64,000 bases of DNA from Insolitispirillum peregrinum (GTDB lineage Bacteria; Pseudomonadota; Alphaproteobacteria; Rhodospirillales; Rhodospirillaceae), in assembly GCF_900156605.1 (NCBI RefSeq), contig NZ_FTOA01000004.1, forward strand, positions 124,001-188,000, read 5' to 3'. Below, in pieces: positions 15,148 through 25,100 of this stretch. Under the pieces are notes generated by a model. That model did no database searches. It was not told where the DNA came from and was given only the letters and a program-made list of their open reading frames with translations. The first letter of the stretch is position 1. Every line of letters begins with the position of its first letter. A program made the position numbers and the translations under genes.

Positions 15148-17468
15148 TGCGTTTGCAGGTCAACCATCCGCTGCACCGCCTCGGGGCCGGAGCGGAAGTA
15201 TTTCAGGCAGTCGCCGTCAGCCAGCTGCGACAGGTCAACGTCGAGAATCACGCTTTCCTCGTAGCCCGAGGCGGCATCGCGCCGCACCACCAGCACCCGC
15301 CGTCCCGAGCCGGGCGGGCTGTGGAAAATGAACTGCTTCTGCTCGTCATTGAGGTTGAACACCTCGTAGTCGGCCTTCCGCCCCATCGTATTGGGGAAGA
15401 AAATCAGCGTGGCGGTGTTTTCCAGCGCCGCCTCGGCAATGCCGCTGCGGTGCAGGGCTGCCGGGTCCTGAAAGGCCATCCCGACAATGCCGTCCTGCTT
15501 GCGCACTTCGCGGTACAAAACCCGCACATAGTCGGCAAACACCCCGTTGCGCAGCAGGTTGGCCGCCTCGTCGATGAACACCGCAAAGCCCTTGTGGCGC
15601 GAGGCGGTGATCGTTTCCAGGATGTGCGCCACCACCGGCGGGGCCAGCCGCGCATCCTCAAGGGCTTCGTTCATGTTGATGCCGACCATCGGAGCCTGCC
15701 CCAGCAACGAGGCCAGACTGTCTTTGGCGGCGTTGAACACATGGCTGTAGCGCCCCGCCTTGCCCTTGCCGTCCACCACCCAGTCAGCCAGCGCGCCGCG
15801 CTGACGGGTCTGGGCTGGCACGCACGGCTCGAACAGCGCCGACAGGCTGCGCTGGTGCGGCGGCAGTTGCAGGGCGGTGGCAATCAGGTGATCAAGGATC
15901 GGCCCGCTTTCCGGCGCGTCGGCCACCTCGCCCAGCATCGAGCGCAGCAGCAGGTACAGCCGTTGCCGTCCCTGACGGCTGTCTTCGGCCACCGCCAGCG
16001 GGTTCAGCGCCAGACTGTCAAAGTTCTGGTACAGCCCGCCAAAGGCCTCGACCATGAACCGGGTGCCTTCCTTGGAGTCCAGAATCAGGGACAACACCCC
16101 GGCGTGGCGGGTCAGCCCGGCCAGCAGATGGGCGATGACCGTTGACTTGCCGGAGCCGGACGGGGCAAAGACCAGAAAGTTGCCCAGCGATTGCGGGCGG
16201 TCGGAAATGTGGAACTGGAAGGCATAGGCCTGGCGGGTGCCGGTGAAGAACTGCCGCACCGGTCCCTGACCCCACGGGCAGGCATGGCGGCCCACCGGCG
16301 AGAACGGCAGCGGCCACAGGGCGGCGATGGCGTCGGAAAACAGCCGCAGGGGCCGCAGCAGGGTGTTGTGTTCCGGCAGGCGGTTGAACCACGCCACCGC
16401 CGCCCCTTTCGTTTCCACCGAATACAGGATGCGGCGGCGCGACAGGATGTCGCTCGCCTGCCGGGTCAGCTCGTCCAGCCCGGCCTGCGTCGGATGGCGC
16501 AGGGTGATGTGGAACTGCGTCCGCCACCAGATTTCGCCACCCCCGACAATATCGGCGGCTGCCGCAAAGTCGGCGGTGGCTGCCGAGGACGAAAACGGGT
16601 TCGATTGCAGGCCCTTCAGCTTGTGCAGCAGCATCGGCGAGGCAATTTCCTGCCGTTCGGGCAGGCACACCTGGGTCAGGTCCAGCTCGCCCGGCAGGGC
16701 CATCAGTTGCCCCATCGGCCAGCCATCGACCGTTTCCGGCCAGCCGCGCACCACCAGAATGCGCTGGTGCAGCGGCGTCGGCACGCTCATGCAGATGCCG
16801 CCATCGGCGCGAAACTGCGGATCGGCAGCAGGCAGCGCCCCCGACAGGTTGCGCGACAGGCGCGGCAGGTCATGGCTGACCTCGCCGCTGACCAGATAGT
16901 TGGCAAAGGCGGTCAGCGGACAGGCTTCGCCATCCGCCGCCACGGTCAGCACCTCGGCCCGGTAGGGCGACAGCAGCGGCAAGGCCCGCGCCATCGCCTT
17001 GTCCAGCGTGTGCGCCGAGCGGGCCGACAGCATCAGGTACCAGTGGATCGAATACGAGCGGCGGAACAGCGCCGCTTCGGCCTGTCCGATGTCTTCCAGC
17101 ACCGGGCCGGGCCAGGTGGCCTGATGGACAATCGCCCGTTCCCGCTTGGCCCCGAACCAGCGCACCACCGCGCCGATTTCGCCAATCTGGTTCAGCATCT
17201 GCTGCCGACCGGCACACAGCGCCACCTGTTCTTCAAACGGTTTGGTTTCGTAGCTCTCTCCCATCAGGGAGATCACCCGCATCAGCGTGCCCGACTTGCA
17301 GGCGATGGTCTGGCCATCGGCCTGGATGTGGTCAAGCTCCAGCTCGTTGCACAGCCAGTCGTCCTGCACCGAGCCGAGGGTCAGACGCCGCGCCGCCGGG
17401 ACCGCCAGTGCCGCCCCCAGCGTGGCCAGCCCGACCGTCGAGCCGAAAAAGGGCCACAGCGTTTCCAT
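15117..17468 (-). CDS. virB4: VirB4/TrbE-type ATPase
   Basis: A 783-residue ATPase, the largest energiser of pilus assembly and transfer. The N-terminal third matches VirB4 (LMGESYETKPFEEQV; REDGGICMSVPT-like region). The ATPase domain has Walker A FAPSGSGKSTVIAHLL (about residues 434-449) and Walker B FAVFIDEAANLL (about 630-640), with a conserved GMAFQDPAALHRSGIAEAAL segment after it. Unlike many VirB4 proteins it has one hydrophobic stretch at the very N-terminus (LATLGAALAVPAA), which may help membrane binding. Its start shares one base with the virB3 stop. No defects seen. Confidence 0.93.
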   Translation of the reverse strand: METLWPFFGSTVGLATLGAALAVPAARRLTLGSVQDDWLCNELELDHIQADGQTIACKSGTLMRVISLMGESYETKPFEEQVALCAGRQQMLNQIGEIGAVVRWFGAKRERAIVHQATWPGPVLEDIGQAEAALFRRSYSIHWYLMLSARSAHTLDKAMARALPLLSPYRAEVLTVAADGEACPLTAFANYLVSGEVSHDLPRLSRNLSGALPAADPQFRADGGICMSVPTPLHQRILVVRGWPETVDGWPMGQLMALPGELDLTQVCLPERQEIASPMLLHKLKGLQSNPFSSSAATADFAAAADIVGGGEIWWRTQFHITLRHPTQAGLDELTRQASDILSRRRILYSVETKGAAVAWFNRLPEHNTLLRPLRLFSDAIAALWPLPFSPVGRHACPWGQGPVRQFFTGTRQAYAFQFHISDRPQSLGNFLVFAPSGSGKSTVIAHLLAGLTRHAGVLSLILDSKEGTRFMVEAFGGLYQNFDSLALNPLAVAEDSRQGRQRLYLLLRSMLGEVADAPESGPILDHLIATALQLPPHQRSLSALFEPCVPAQTRQRGALADWVVDGKGKAGRYSHVFNAAKDSLASLLGQAPMVGINMNEALEDARLAPPVVAHILETITASRHKGFAVFIDEAANLLRNGVFADYVRVLYREVRKQDGIVGMAFQDPAALHRSGIAEAALENTATLIFFPNTMGRKADYEVFNLNDEQKQFIFHSPPGSGRRVLVVRRDAASGYEESVILDVDLSQLADGDCLKYFRSGPEAVQRMVDLQTQWGSAWAAHL

Positions 17469-17776
17469 CAGCGGGCCTCCTGATCAGGAGACCCGGCAAT
17501 CAAGGTGCGCGCAGGCCGCCGCCGCCAGAAGGCACCGCTGGTCAGCCAGACGCTTTCGATGTGCGGATCAGCCCGCCCGATGCGAAAGGCCAGCACCAGC
17601 GCGGCAATGCTGCCGCCCAGCATGCCGACATAGCCGGTTTTGGTCCACCCCAGCACGAACAGCAGGGCAAACGGTGCCCCGCACAGCACCAGCAGGACCA
17701 TCGTCAGCCGTGGCGGCAGGCCAAACAGGGTGAGTGGCAACTGGGTATGGGTAAAGACGGCGGCCCGCGCTTTCAT
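17468..17776 (-). CDS. virB3: VirB3/TrbD-type inner-membrane protein
   Basis: A 102-residue protein with a hairpin of two helices (LTMVLLVLCGAPFALLFVLGW and YVGMLGGSIAALVLAFRI) after a short N-terminus with the family's PLTLFGLPPR segment. VirB3 docks VirB4 at the membrane. It lies between virB2 and virB4, four bases after virB2, in the standard order. The C-terminal tail is basic. Confidence 0.85.
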   Translation of the reverse strand: MKARAAVFTHTQLPLTLFGLPPRLTMVLLVLCGAPFALLFVLGWTKTGYVGMLGGSIAALVLAFRIGRADPHIESVWLTSGAFWRRRPARTLIAGSPDQEAR

Positions 17777-17779
17777 GGC

Positions 17780-18082
17780 TCAGGTCCCCATCAGGGCATA
17801 GATCATGTCCGGCCCGAAGATCATCAGGATCCCCGCCGCAATCAGGATCGCGATCACCTTGACATCAAACTTCTGCATGATGGCAAGGCTGATCGCCACC
17901 ACCACCACGCCACCCCCCAGCACCTGGGCTCCCAGCTTCATCAGACCGGCGGTGGTGTCTTCGACCACCCCCACCCCGCTGCTCACCCAGTCGGCCTTGC
18001 CGCCCGCTGCCAGCGCGGCAGTGGTCAGCAGGGCGCACGCCCCGGCAAGCGCCGCCATCACGGCGGCCCGTACCTTTTTCAT
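17780..18082 (-). CDS. virB2: VirB2/TrbC-type major pilin precursor
   Basis: A 100-residue pilin precursor. A long signal sequence (MKKVRAAVMAALAGACALLT, likely cut after ALA) is followed by a mature pilin of about 72 residues with two hydrophobic helices (LGAQVLGGGVVVVAISLAI and VIAILIAAGILMIFGPDMI) around a short basic loop (MQKFDVK). I prefer the ATG at 18082, nine bases after the ribosome site AAGAGG; an ATG at 18091 abuts that site and is less likely. The mature protein would form the conjugative pilus. Confidence 0.88.
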   Translation of the reverse strand: MKKVRAAVMAALAGACALLTTAALAAGGKADWVSSGVGVVEDTTAGLMKLGAQVLGGGVVVVAISLAIMQKFDVKVIAILIAAGILMIFGPDMIYALMGT

Positions 18083-18123
18083 CGTCGTCATCCTCTTGTT
18101 TCGTCGCGAGATATCAGCGCAGG

Positions 18124-18663
18124 CTATTTCAGCCCGCTCCACAGCACGGCCAGCGCCAGCAGGCACACCAGCCACGACGACGCCGTCAGCGCCGCCATTA
18201 CCCGCAGGTGACGCCGGGTGGTGCCCTGGAAGGCCTCCATCGCCATCCCCTGCCGCTCGACCAGCGCCATCGCATTCGACAGCCCGGCCCGCACCGTCTT
18301 GTCCTTGAGCGTTTCCAGCGCCTCGTTGACCGCCCGCACGGTCGAACCCGCCGTGGCGGTGATCGCCGCCTCGATTGCCGTGTCATGAAAGGCCAGCACC
18401 TGTTGCAGATCGGCCAGACAGCGCCCGTGCAGCGTCACCAGCATCAACAGCGGATCGTCCGCCGACACCGATACCCGGTGCTCGCGGTGCAGCAGGTCTG
18501 CCGCCTCCGAGGCGGTCAGCGGGGTAAACCCCCGCCTGCCGGTTTCCGCTGCCGGGGGTTGGGTCGGCAGGCCATCCCCCGCCACACCCGGTTCCGGCCC
18601 CGCTGCCTCCGGCCCGTCGTCAAAGATTTCCCCCGTCACCGGGTCGTAAAACGGCCCGGCCAT
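18124..18663 (-). CDS. Helical membrane-anchored protein in the TraM position
   Basis: A 179-residue protein starting MAGPFYDPVTGEIFDDG. The first 55 residues are disordered and acidic, then comes a long helical part (residues 60-150) with alternating hydrophobic positions, and a C-terminal membrane helix (ALTASSWLVCLLALAVLW). It is therefore probably a tail-anchored inner-membrane protein facing the cytoplasm. The start shares a base with the traL stop (TAATG). In the IncP plasmid RP4 the order is traK-traL-traM, and this gene occupies the traM place. I see no strong residue match, so the assignment rests on order and size. Confidence 0.55.
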   Translation of the reverse strand: MAGPFYDPVTGEIFDDGPEAAGPEPGVAGDGLPTQPPAAETGRRGFTPLTASEAADLLHREHRVSVSADDPLLMLVTLHGRCLADLQQVLAFHDTAIEAAITATAGSTVRAVNEALETLKDKTVRAGLSNAMALVERQGMAMEAFQGTTRRHLRVMAALTASSWLVCLLALAVLWSGLK

Positions 18664-19400
18664 TACAGGTTCGCCCGTGCCATCTGGGCCCACAGGTCGC
18701 GCTGGACCATCTTCAGGCGCTGGCGGACCACAATCGGGGTGAGCGGGTTGGCAATGGCTTCAGCGAAGGTTTGCCGGTCCTTCATCATCTGTTCCAGATC
18801 CTGCCCGAAGGTTTCCTTCTTCAGGGCGGGCAGATGGATGATCGAATGGATGCGTTTGGCGTTGCTGGCATAAATGCCCGACTGCTCAAAGCTCTTGCCG
18901 TTCTTTACCGGCTCACCGAAAAAGCCGTTGATCCACACCGCCATCTCCACATCCGGGAAATAGCGGCACAGGCTGGCAAAGCCGTCGATGGTGTCATCCA
19001 TCGCCTGGCCGCCGGTGATCACCGCATGAAAGCGGACCTCGTGGCCCATGTCCCGCAGCATCGGGATGATTTCGTTGGAGTGCATGTAGGAACACAGCGG
19101 AACGAACGTCGCCGCCCCGTTGTCCACCACCGCCACCGGCGGAGCTTCGTCCTCCTCCGCCGGGACTGACGCAATGGCCTCGATCAGCCGGTCAAAAGAC
19201 CGCTGGTTGATGTCGGCCCCGTCCATGATGTCCAGCGTATCGACGTTATAGGCCGGATACCCGGCAAAGGTCTGGTTCACCGGATCGGTGTCAAAACACA
19301 GCGGCTGAACGCCGCAGTCCAGGTAATGCTGGGTCAGCAGGCTGGCAATGAATGACTTGCCAACACCGCCCTTGCCCTGAAGAATAAGATTGACGAGCAT
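18663..19400 (-). CDS. traL: TraL-like ParA-family ATPase
   Basis: A 245-residue P-loop ATPase. The N-terminus LILQGKGGVGKSFIASLLTQ carries the deviant Walker A of the ParA/MinD group (KGGVGKS), followed by PLCFDTDPVNQTFAGYPAYN and DIMDGADIN. These segments closely resemble what I recall of TraL of RP4, an essential transfer-region ATPase of unclear function. Ten bases separate it from traK. The gene is intact. Confidence 0.85.
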   Translation of the reverse strand: MLVNLILQGKGGVGKSFIASLLTQHYLDCGVQPLCFDTDPVNQTFAGYPAYNVDTLDIMDGADINQRSFDRLIEAIASVPAEEDEAPPVAVVDNGAATFVPLCSYMHSNEIIPMLRDMGHEVRFHAVITGGQAMDDTIDGFASLCRYFPDVEMAVWINGFFGEPVKNGKSFEQSGIYASNAKRIHSIIHLPALKKETFGQDLEQMMKDRQTFAEAIANPLTPIVVRQRLKMVQRDLWAQMARANL

Positions 19401-19410
19401 GATGGTTCCT

Positions 19411-19821
19411 TTACCAGGTGCCCGCGCCGTCGCCCGGCTTGCCCCTGGAAAAGACCATCCCTGACAGGGAGGAGCGCGTCTCCTCCTGTTCGGGAGACGG
19501 CCCTTCCGGCACAGGCGCGGTCGGCGCTGTGGTGGTGATGAGGGAGGCAGGCTGCTTCACGACACGCGGCTTCCTCGCCGCCCGTGCCTGAAGGGGAACG
19601 CCTGAAACGGGGGAATAATGGGGAGTGTCGCCTACATCGACAGGGGCCGGGAGAAGTCCTTTGACTGCACGGTAGAAAGCCCGCAACGATACGGCAATAT
19701 TCCTGCTTTCTTGCAGGTGCAGAAAAATGCGTCTTACAGTCCAGCCACCGGCAAGAAGATCAAGGATCTCCTGCCGGTGCTTTTCGACTTCAACTTTTCC
19801 TTGCCCCCAGCCGATCGACAT
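19411..19821 (-). CDS. traK: TraK-like oriT-region DNA-binding protein
   Basis: A 136-residue protein whose first 60 residues form a helix-turn-helix-like fold (EILDLLAGGWTVRRIFLHLQ, then AVSLRAFYRAVKGLL). This matches the N-terminal pattern of IncP TraK, which binds beside oriT and helps relaxosome formation. The rest is Pro/Ala/Thr-rich and likely unstructured. It is the first gene of the transfer operon, and its start lies only 83 bases from the start of the divergent SMC system. RP4 has oriT just upstream of traK, so the intergenic inverted repeat is the natural candidate region. Confidence 0.7.
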   Translation of the reverse strand: MSIGWGQGKVEVEKHRQEILDLLAGGWTVRRIFLHLQESRNIAVSLRAFYRAVKGLLPAPVDVGDTPHYSPVSGVPLQARAARKPRVVKQPASLITTTAPTAPVPEGPSPEQEETRSSLSGMVFSRGKPGDGAGTW

Positions 19822-19831
19822 GTATGATCGT

Positions 19832-19867
19832 CCCCAATGTCTTGTAATTTATACTCAAGACTCGGGG
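19832..19867. promoter_or_regulatory. Inverted repeat in the traK-jetA divergent intergenic region
   Basis: The two divergent start codons are only 83 bases apart. In the middle sits CCCC-AAT-GTCTTG, an 11-base AT-rich spacer (TAATTTATACT), then CAAGAC-TC-GGGG. The inner arms (19839-19844 and 19856-19861) are perfect inverted copies; the outer CCCC/GGGG arms are offset by one base. It could be an operator for a shared regulator or a recognition site for TraK. Both promoters must lie in or next to it. Confidence 0.5.
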
Positions 19868-19904
19868 GGCTTTGTTTAACGCGCTACGCTTTAGGAATGC
19901 CCTG

Positions 19905-21449
19905 ATGAGTTTGTTTGGTCTGCTGCACGATGATGCCTTCCTGATTTTCAGCCGTGAGCAGAGGTACTTTTACGCCCGGGTGGTGGTCGATCTGTTCCGG
20001 CGGTTTTTCAGCGATACCGTCACTTTCCCCACCCGCACCGAGGTCGTGGCCGCCATCTATGACTGCCTGCGCGCCAACCCCGACCTGTGGCGGGAGGGCG
20101 ACAGCGACGACCGCGACGACGGCACCAGCGTCCTGAGCGCCCCCGACATCCGCAGCAATGGCCGCCAGCTGCGCCGCAGCAGTCAGGCGAGCGAAGGCTC
20201 GGCGGTGCAGGACGAGATGCGCAGCCGGGCCTGGCGAGCCTATAACCGCCTGCTGCGCACCGGCTGGCTGGACGAAGAAGTCTATGGCCTGCGGGTCACC
20301 GTTGACATGCCGCCTGCGGCGATGCTGCTGGCCGACCGGCTGGCGGCGCTGGAAAAGGGTCTGTCGGCCTCGTTCCGTGGGGTGGTGTCGCTGATCCGGG
20401 GCAGCCTGTCCAGCGCCCTGACCGACCTGATGAGTGACAGCGCCGACACCCGCGCCCCCGGTGCCGCCGCCGGTCTGCACAAGGCGGCAGAAATGGCGCT
20501 GGGCTTTTCGCGCGAACTGCGGATGGTGCTGGCCAGCCTGCGCACCATCGAACGCGAGATTCTTGGCAGCGACAGCCTGAAAACCCGGCTGGAAATGTTC
20601 TTCCGCGACTTCATCGGGAAACTGGTGCTGAAAGACTTCGAGTCGATCTACAAGACCAACCACCCCTATCGCTACAAGGACGAGATTCTCGGCTATCTCG
20701 AACGGCTGGAAGACGAAGGCCTGCTCCGCCGCCTGCTGCTCGACGGCTATATCGGCAGTGAACTGGCCCCGACCACCGACGACGCCCGCGCGCTGGTCGA
20801 TGCCGACCTGTTCACCCTGCGCACGGTGTTTGACTCGCTGGACCAGACCTATGAGCGGATCAACGCCTTCCGCGTCCGGCTGGAAACCCGCCTGCGCAAC
20901 ACCATCAAATACGCCGATCTCGGCGACCAGCGGCACGGCCAGCGGATTGGCGCCCTGATTGCCCGACTGGACAGCAGTCTGGCCAGTGCGGCGGCGCTGG
21001 GCATCGAACCGCCCGCGCCCAACGGCCTGATGGTCGGCGAGATGGCCCCGTGGGCCGAACACCTGCTGCGCGAGCCGGTCACGCCGCACCCGGCGGTGCG
21101 CGATGACACCCTGCAACCGCGCCGCATCAGTCCGGCGCTGCTGGCCTGGCGCGCCCGCCTGCGCCAGTACAACGACCTGTTCATCGTCCACCCACAGCAT
21201 GTGCTGGCCTTCCTTGACCGCCACCTTGCCCCCGGCGAGCACGGCGAAGCCCGCCTGTTGTCGCTGGAAACGGTCGAGGACTTTCTGGCCTTTGAACATC
21301 TGCGCCGCTATCGCCATGCCCCGCCTGCGGTGGTGCAGGCCCGCTATCGCCTTGATCCTTGCCCGATCGGACTGGTGCGCGATGACGAGTGGCTGCGCTG
21401 CGAAAACTTTTTGATCCACCGCCTGCCTCAGCCGGAGACCGCCCGATGA
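19905..21449 (+). CDS. jetA: JetA/MksF-like subunit of a bacterial SMC (condensin-like) complex
   Basis: A 514-residue, mainly helical protein, first in a three-gene block whose members overlap by four bases each. The size, position before a small acidic protein and a 1155-residue SMC-like ATPase, and the winged-helix-rich N-terminus (SLFGLLHDDAFLIFSREQ; residues 20-70 FPTRTEVVAAIYDCL) fit JetA/MksF, the kleisin-type subunit. The middle (SLIRGSLSSALTDL; EREILGSDSLKTRLEMFFRD) is a helical bundle; the C-terminus is a second winged-helix-like region (ETVEDFLAFEHLRRYRHAP). I chose the ATG at 19905, eight bases after TTAGGA, over in-frame starts upstream. The role is inferred mostly from gene order and partner type. 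Confidence 0.72.
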   Translation: MSLFGLLHDDAFLIFSREQRYFYARVVVDLFRRFFSDTVTFPTRTEVVAAIYDCLRANPDLWREGDSDDRDDGTSVLSAPDIRSNGRQLRRSSQASEGSAVQDEMRSRAWRAYNRLLRTGWLDEEVYGLRVTVDMPPAAMLLADRLAALEKGLSASFRGVVSLIRGSLSSALTDLMSDSADTRAPGAAAGLHKAAEMALGFSRELRMVLASLRTIEREILGSDSLKTRLEMFFRDFIGKLVLKDFESIYKTNHPYRYKDEILGYLERLEDEGLLRRLLLDGYIGSELAPTTDDARALVDADLFTLRTVFDSLDQTYERINAFRVRLETRLRNTIKYADLGDQRHGQRIGALIARLDSSLASAAALGIEPPAPNGLMVGEMAPWAEHLLREPVTPHPAVRDDTLQPRRISPALLAWRARLRQYNDLFIVHPQHVLAFLDRHLAPGEHGEARLLSLETVEDFLAFEHLRRYRHAPPAVVQARYRLDPCPIGLVRDDEWLRCENFLIHRLPQPETAR

Positions 21450-22147
21450 GTTCCCTGCCCCCCCTGACCTCTCTGGCCGAGATCGAAGAGCGTTTTGGCG
21501 AAAAGACCGCGCAAGAGGTCCGCCGTGCCGCCAACCTGCTGGTCCAGCGGCAGTTCCTCTATGCTGGCGACCGTGGCGTTGCCGCCGTCTATGGCCTGCT
21601 GGGCAGCAACCGCTATCGCCTGTACTTTGAAACGCTGTTCGATGCGCTGGGCTATCAGTTCCTGCACAGCGACAGCGAACAGTGGGTTGGCCTGCTGCCT
21701 GACCCCGACCTCGACACCCTGCCGCGCCTGCGGCTGGATCATACGCTGATCCTGCTGTTGCTGGCCCACACCTGGCAGGAAGAGGTTCAGCGCGGCGCCA
21801 CCGAAGCCCGCGCACTGGTGGTGACCACCGTCAACGAACTGTTCGACCGCTATCGTGACCGGGTGGGCCGCCACCGCAAGGAAGCATTAACTCCGGCGCG
21901 GCTCCTTGACCTGCTGCGCGACTTTGCCCGCCGGGGACTGGTGCAGATCGGCGCCTTTGACCCCGAGGCGCAGGACCACCAGCTCGATATCCGCCCGATG
22001 GTCAACCGCCTGATCACCAGTGACGCCCTGACCCGGCTGGAACGCTATGCCCCCGATCTGGAAGCCCGCATCACCCAGGCAGGCGAACAGGCCGATGCCG
22101 AGGCTCCCCCTACCCTGTTTGACAGTTCCGAGGATGCTGCCCGATGA
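21446..22147 (+). CDS. jetB: JetB/MksE-like (kite-type) subunit
   Basis: A 233-residue protein starting MSSLPPLTSLAEIEERFGEK, coupled to both neighbours by ATGA overlaps. It has a winged-helix layout (AANLLVQRQFLYAGDRGVAAVYGLL; YRLYFETLFDALGYQFLHSD; LLPDPDLDTLPRLRLDHTLI), as expected for JetB/MksE, which binds the kleisin and bridges the SMC heads. The pattern of an N-terminal helix pair, a D-P-D loop and a long helix (LTPARLLDLLRDFARRGLVQ) then a strand pair (DIRPMVNRLIT) is typical. The C-terminal tail is acidic. Family assignment rests on context plus this layout. Confidence 0.72.
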   Translation: MSSLPPLTSLAEIEERFGEKTAQEVRRAANLLVQRQFLYAGDRGVAAVYGLLGSNRYRLYFETLFDALGYQFLHSDSEQWVGLLPDPDLDTLPRLRLDHTLILLLLAHTWQEEVQRGATEARALVVTTVNELFDRYRDRVGRHRKEALTPARLLDLLRDFARRGLVQIGAFDPEAQDHQLDIRPMVNRLITSDALTRLERYAPDLEARITQAGEQADAEAPPTLFDSSEDAAR

Positions 22148-25100
22148 ACGCCCTGTCCCGTCTTGGCCTGATCAACTGGCACCTGTTGCCGTCGATGGAC
22201 ATCGACGTCAGCGGACACATCGGGGTGATCGGCGAAAACCGCAGCGGCAAATCAACCCTGCTCGACTTGATTCAGGTGGTGATGACCGGCAACGACCGCC
22301 GCTATCTGCGCCTGAACGCCAGCGCCAGCGACAGCGGGCGCAAGCGCAGCAGCCGGTCGGTCCACGCCTATTGTCTGGGGCGGCTGGGGCCGGATGCGGT
22401 GTCGCGGCGCGAGGCCCGCACCTATCTGTTTCTGGTGTTCCGCAACGCCCACCGCCCGCAGCAGGCCACCACTATCGGCATTGCGCTGGAGGCCAGCGAG
22501 CGGGAAACCAGTGAACGGGTCCATGCCCAGTTCATTGCCCATGGTCGGGCGCTGACGGTCAGCGATTTTCTGTACACCCGCGACGATGGCAGCGAAGGGG
22601 TGCGCGACTGGTCGCTGGCCCGCCCGCATCTGGAAAAGCTGTGCGCCGAGGTCGGCGGTTCGCTGGCGGTCTATCGTGACGAGCCGACCCGCTATGTGCA
22701 GGACTATCTGAAAGCCCTGTCCACCGGCGAACGCTTCATCGCCCCCGACCACATGCTGAAAGCCTTCGTCAACGCCATCTCGTTCGAGCAAATCCCCAAC
22801 GCCACCGAGTTTGTCCGCCGCTATCTGCTGGAACGCGACGACATCCGCATTGGTCAGTTGCGCGAGTCGATTGCCACCTATCACGACCTGCAAAAGCACA
22901 TCAGCAAGCTGCGCGAAAAGCTGGCGGCGCTGACCGTGCTGCACAGCGAAGTCAGCGCCTTCCGCTCCACCGTCCGCGAGCACGAGCGCAATCAGTGGCT
23001 GGAGGCCCGCGCCGGGTTTGATGCCGCCGTCCGCGTCACCCGCAGCCTGCGGCGGGACCGCGACAGCGCCCTGCGCATGGGCCGCGATGCCCAGTATGAA
23101 ATCGAGGAATACGCCCGCCTGATCCGCGATCTGGACGAAGAACAGGCCAACCTGCAAAGCGCCATCGCCAGCCAAACCCAAGGCGGCCGGATGCAGGAAC
23201 TGAAGCAGCAATCCAAGGCGCTGGGGCTGGAACTGACCACCGTCCTCAATTCGCTGAAGGTGCTGCATACCAGCGTGGTCGCCGGAGCCACCGCCCTGCG
23301 CACCCAGCACACGCTGGAAACCCTGCCGCTGACCCTGATGGCCGCCCTCGACCGGCTGGTCAGTGCTTCGGGCAGCGCCGCCCCGCCGTCATGGCCCGCC
23401 GACCCGCGCGCGGTAGCCATGGCTCTGGATGATCCAACCCTGGCCGACGCCAGCAGCGCCGCCGCCACCTGCCGCACCGCCGCCGACCGGCTGGTGAAGG
23501 AACAGGCGATCCCGGAACAGGCCCTGCTGGACCTGCAAGCCCAGATCCGCGACATCCGCGAAAAGGGTGCGCTGCTCGACCCGCATGTGTCGCAGTTGAT
23601 CAGCGAACTGAGCGACAAGGGCTTTCGCCCGCGCGTGCTCGGCCACCTGCTGACCGTGCAGTCCGAAGACTGGCGCGATGCGGTCGAGGCTCTGCTGGGC
23701 CGTGACCGCGAGGCGATCGTGGTCGATGATGCCCATGTCGATGAGGCCATCCGCCACCTGCAACAGAACCGCCGCCGCCTGCGCGGCTGCCGGATCGTCA
23801 ACACCCGCAAGATCGACAGCAAAAAATCCACCCCCGAGCCGAACACGCTGGCGTCGGTGCTGCGCTCGGACGATGACGCGGCGATGGCCTTTGTCATTCG
23901 CCGCATTGGCGGCGTGCGGCTGGCCGATACGCTGGCTGACCTGCACCAGCCGGGGCGGGCAATCATGCGCGATGGCACCTATGATGATGGCCTGACCGTC
24001 GAATTGCGCGAAGTTCAGGGCGGCTATCGCATCGGTGCCGGAGCCGCCCGCGCCAGCCTGCCAGCGCTGGAAGAACAGGCCAGCGCCCTGCGCGAACAGA
24101 TTGCCGCGCTGGACAGCCGCTGCGAAGCCCTGCGCCGACTGGCGGGCAGCCTCGACACGCTGGGACAGGCAGCAGGCCGGGGCGAGGCCCTGTTGACCCT
24201 GTGCGGTCAGGCCGAAAGCCTGCAAGGCCGTCTCGATCAGGTCAATGCCGACATGGGCGACCTCGCCCGCAACATCAACCCCGACCTCGGCAGCCGTCTG
24301 GAAAAGGTACGCGAGACGCTCGCCAACTATCGCCGCGAAGAACGCGATGCCTCGGTGCGGCTGGCCGAGTCCCGCCGTACCGTCGGCGAGATCACCGGCA
24401 GGCTGAATGCGGGCGGTGACCAGCTGCTCGGCTCCAACACCCAGCGGCGGCAGGCGTTCGATTTGTGGAAACGCCGCAAATCCCTGTTGCCGCGCGAGGA
24501 AAGCCGCACCCTCTATGCCAGTCGCCGCAAGGAGGCAAAGGACGATTGTGAACGCATCGCCCGCGACGCCCGCAAGGTGGTGTTCGAGTTGCGCGACGAG
24601 ATCGAAAAGCGCAAGAACCTGATCTTTGACCGCACCCTTGCCTATCACCAACTGGCGGGCAGCCGCCCCGACCTGACCCGCGAAACGGTGCAGGTGATGC
24701 GCGACATTGCCCCGTGGCTGGACAGCACCCTCAGCCAGATTCGTGACACCGAACTGGTGCAGTTCGAAGCCGACGCCATCGAAGCGGCCGAAAAGACCCG
24801 CAACATCTTTCAGCACTCGTTCGCCTATGAACTGCGTGCCCGTTTCCAGCGGCTGGACAGTGCCCTGCACAAGCTGAACCGCATCCTGCGCGACCACGAT
24901 TTCCACTATGAACGCTATCGCTTCACCGCCCAGCCGCACGAAGGTATGCGCGACATCATCGCGCTGGTGCGGGCGTCCGAGGCCGACGACACCCTGTTCG
25001 GCCTGCTGTTCGATCAGGATGTCAGCGCCGACCATCCGCACGCCAAGGCACTGGAAACCGTGCGGGCGGTGCTGCTCGATGACAGCCTCGACATGAGCGA

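Noticed and set aside
19884-21815. Minus-strand open frame of 643 codons opposite jetA and jetB
   Set aside because: It crosses two coupled plus-strand genes, is rich in Gln/Ala/Gly as expected of an antisense frame, and has no recognisable domain.
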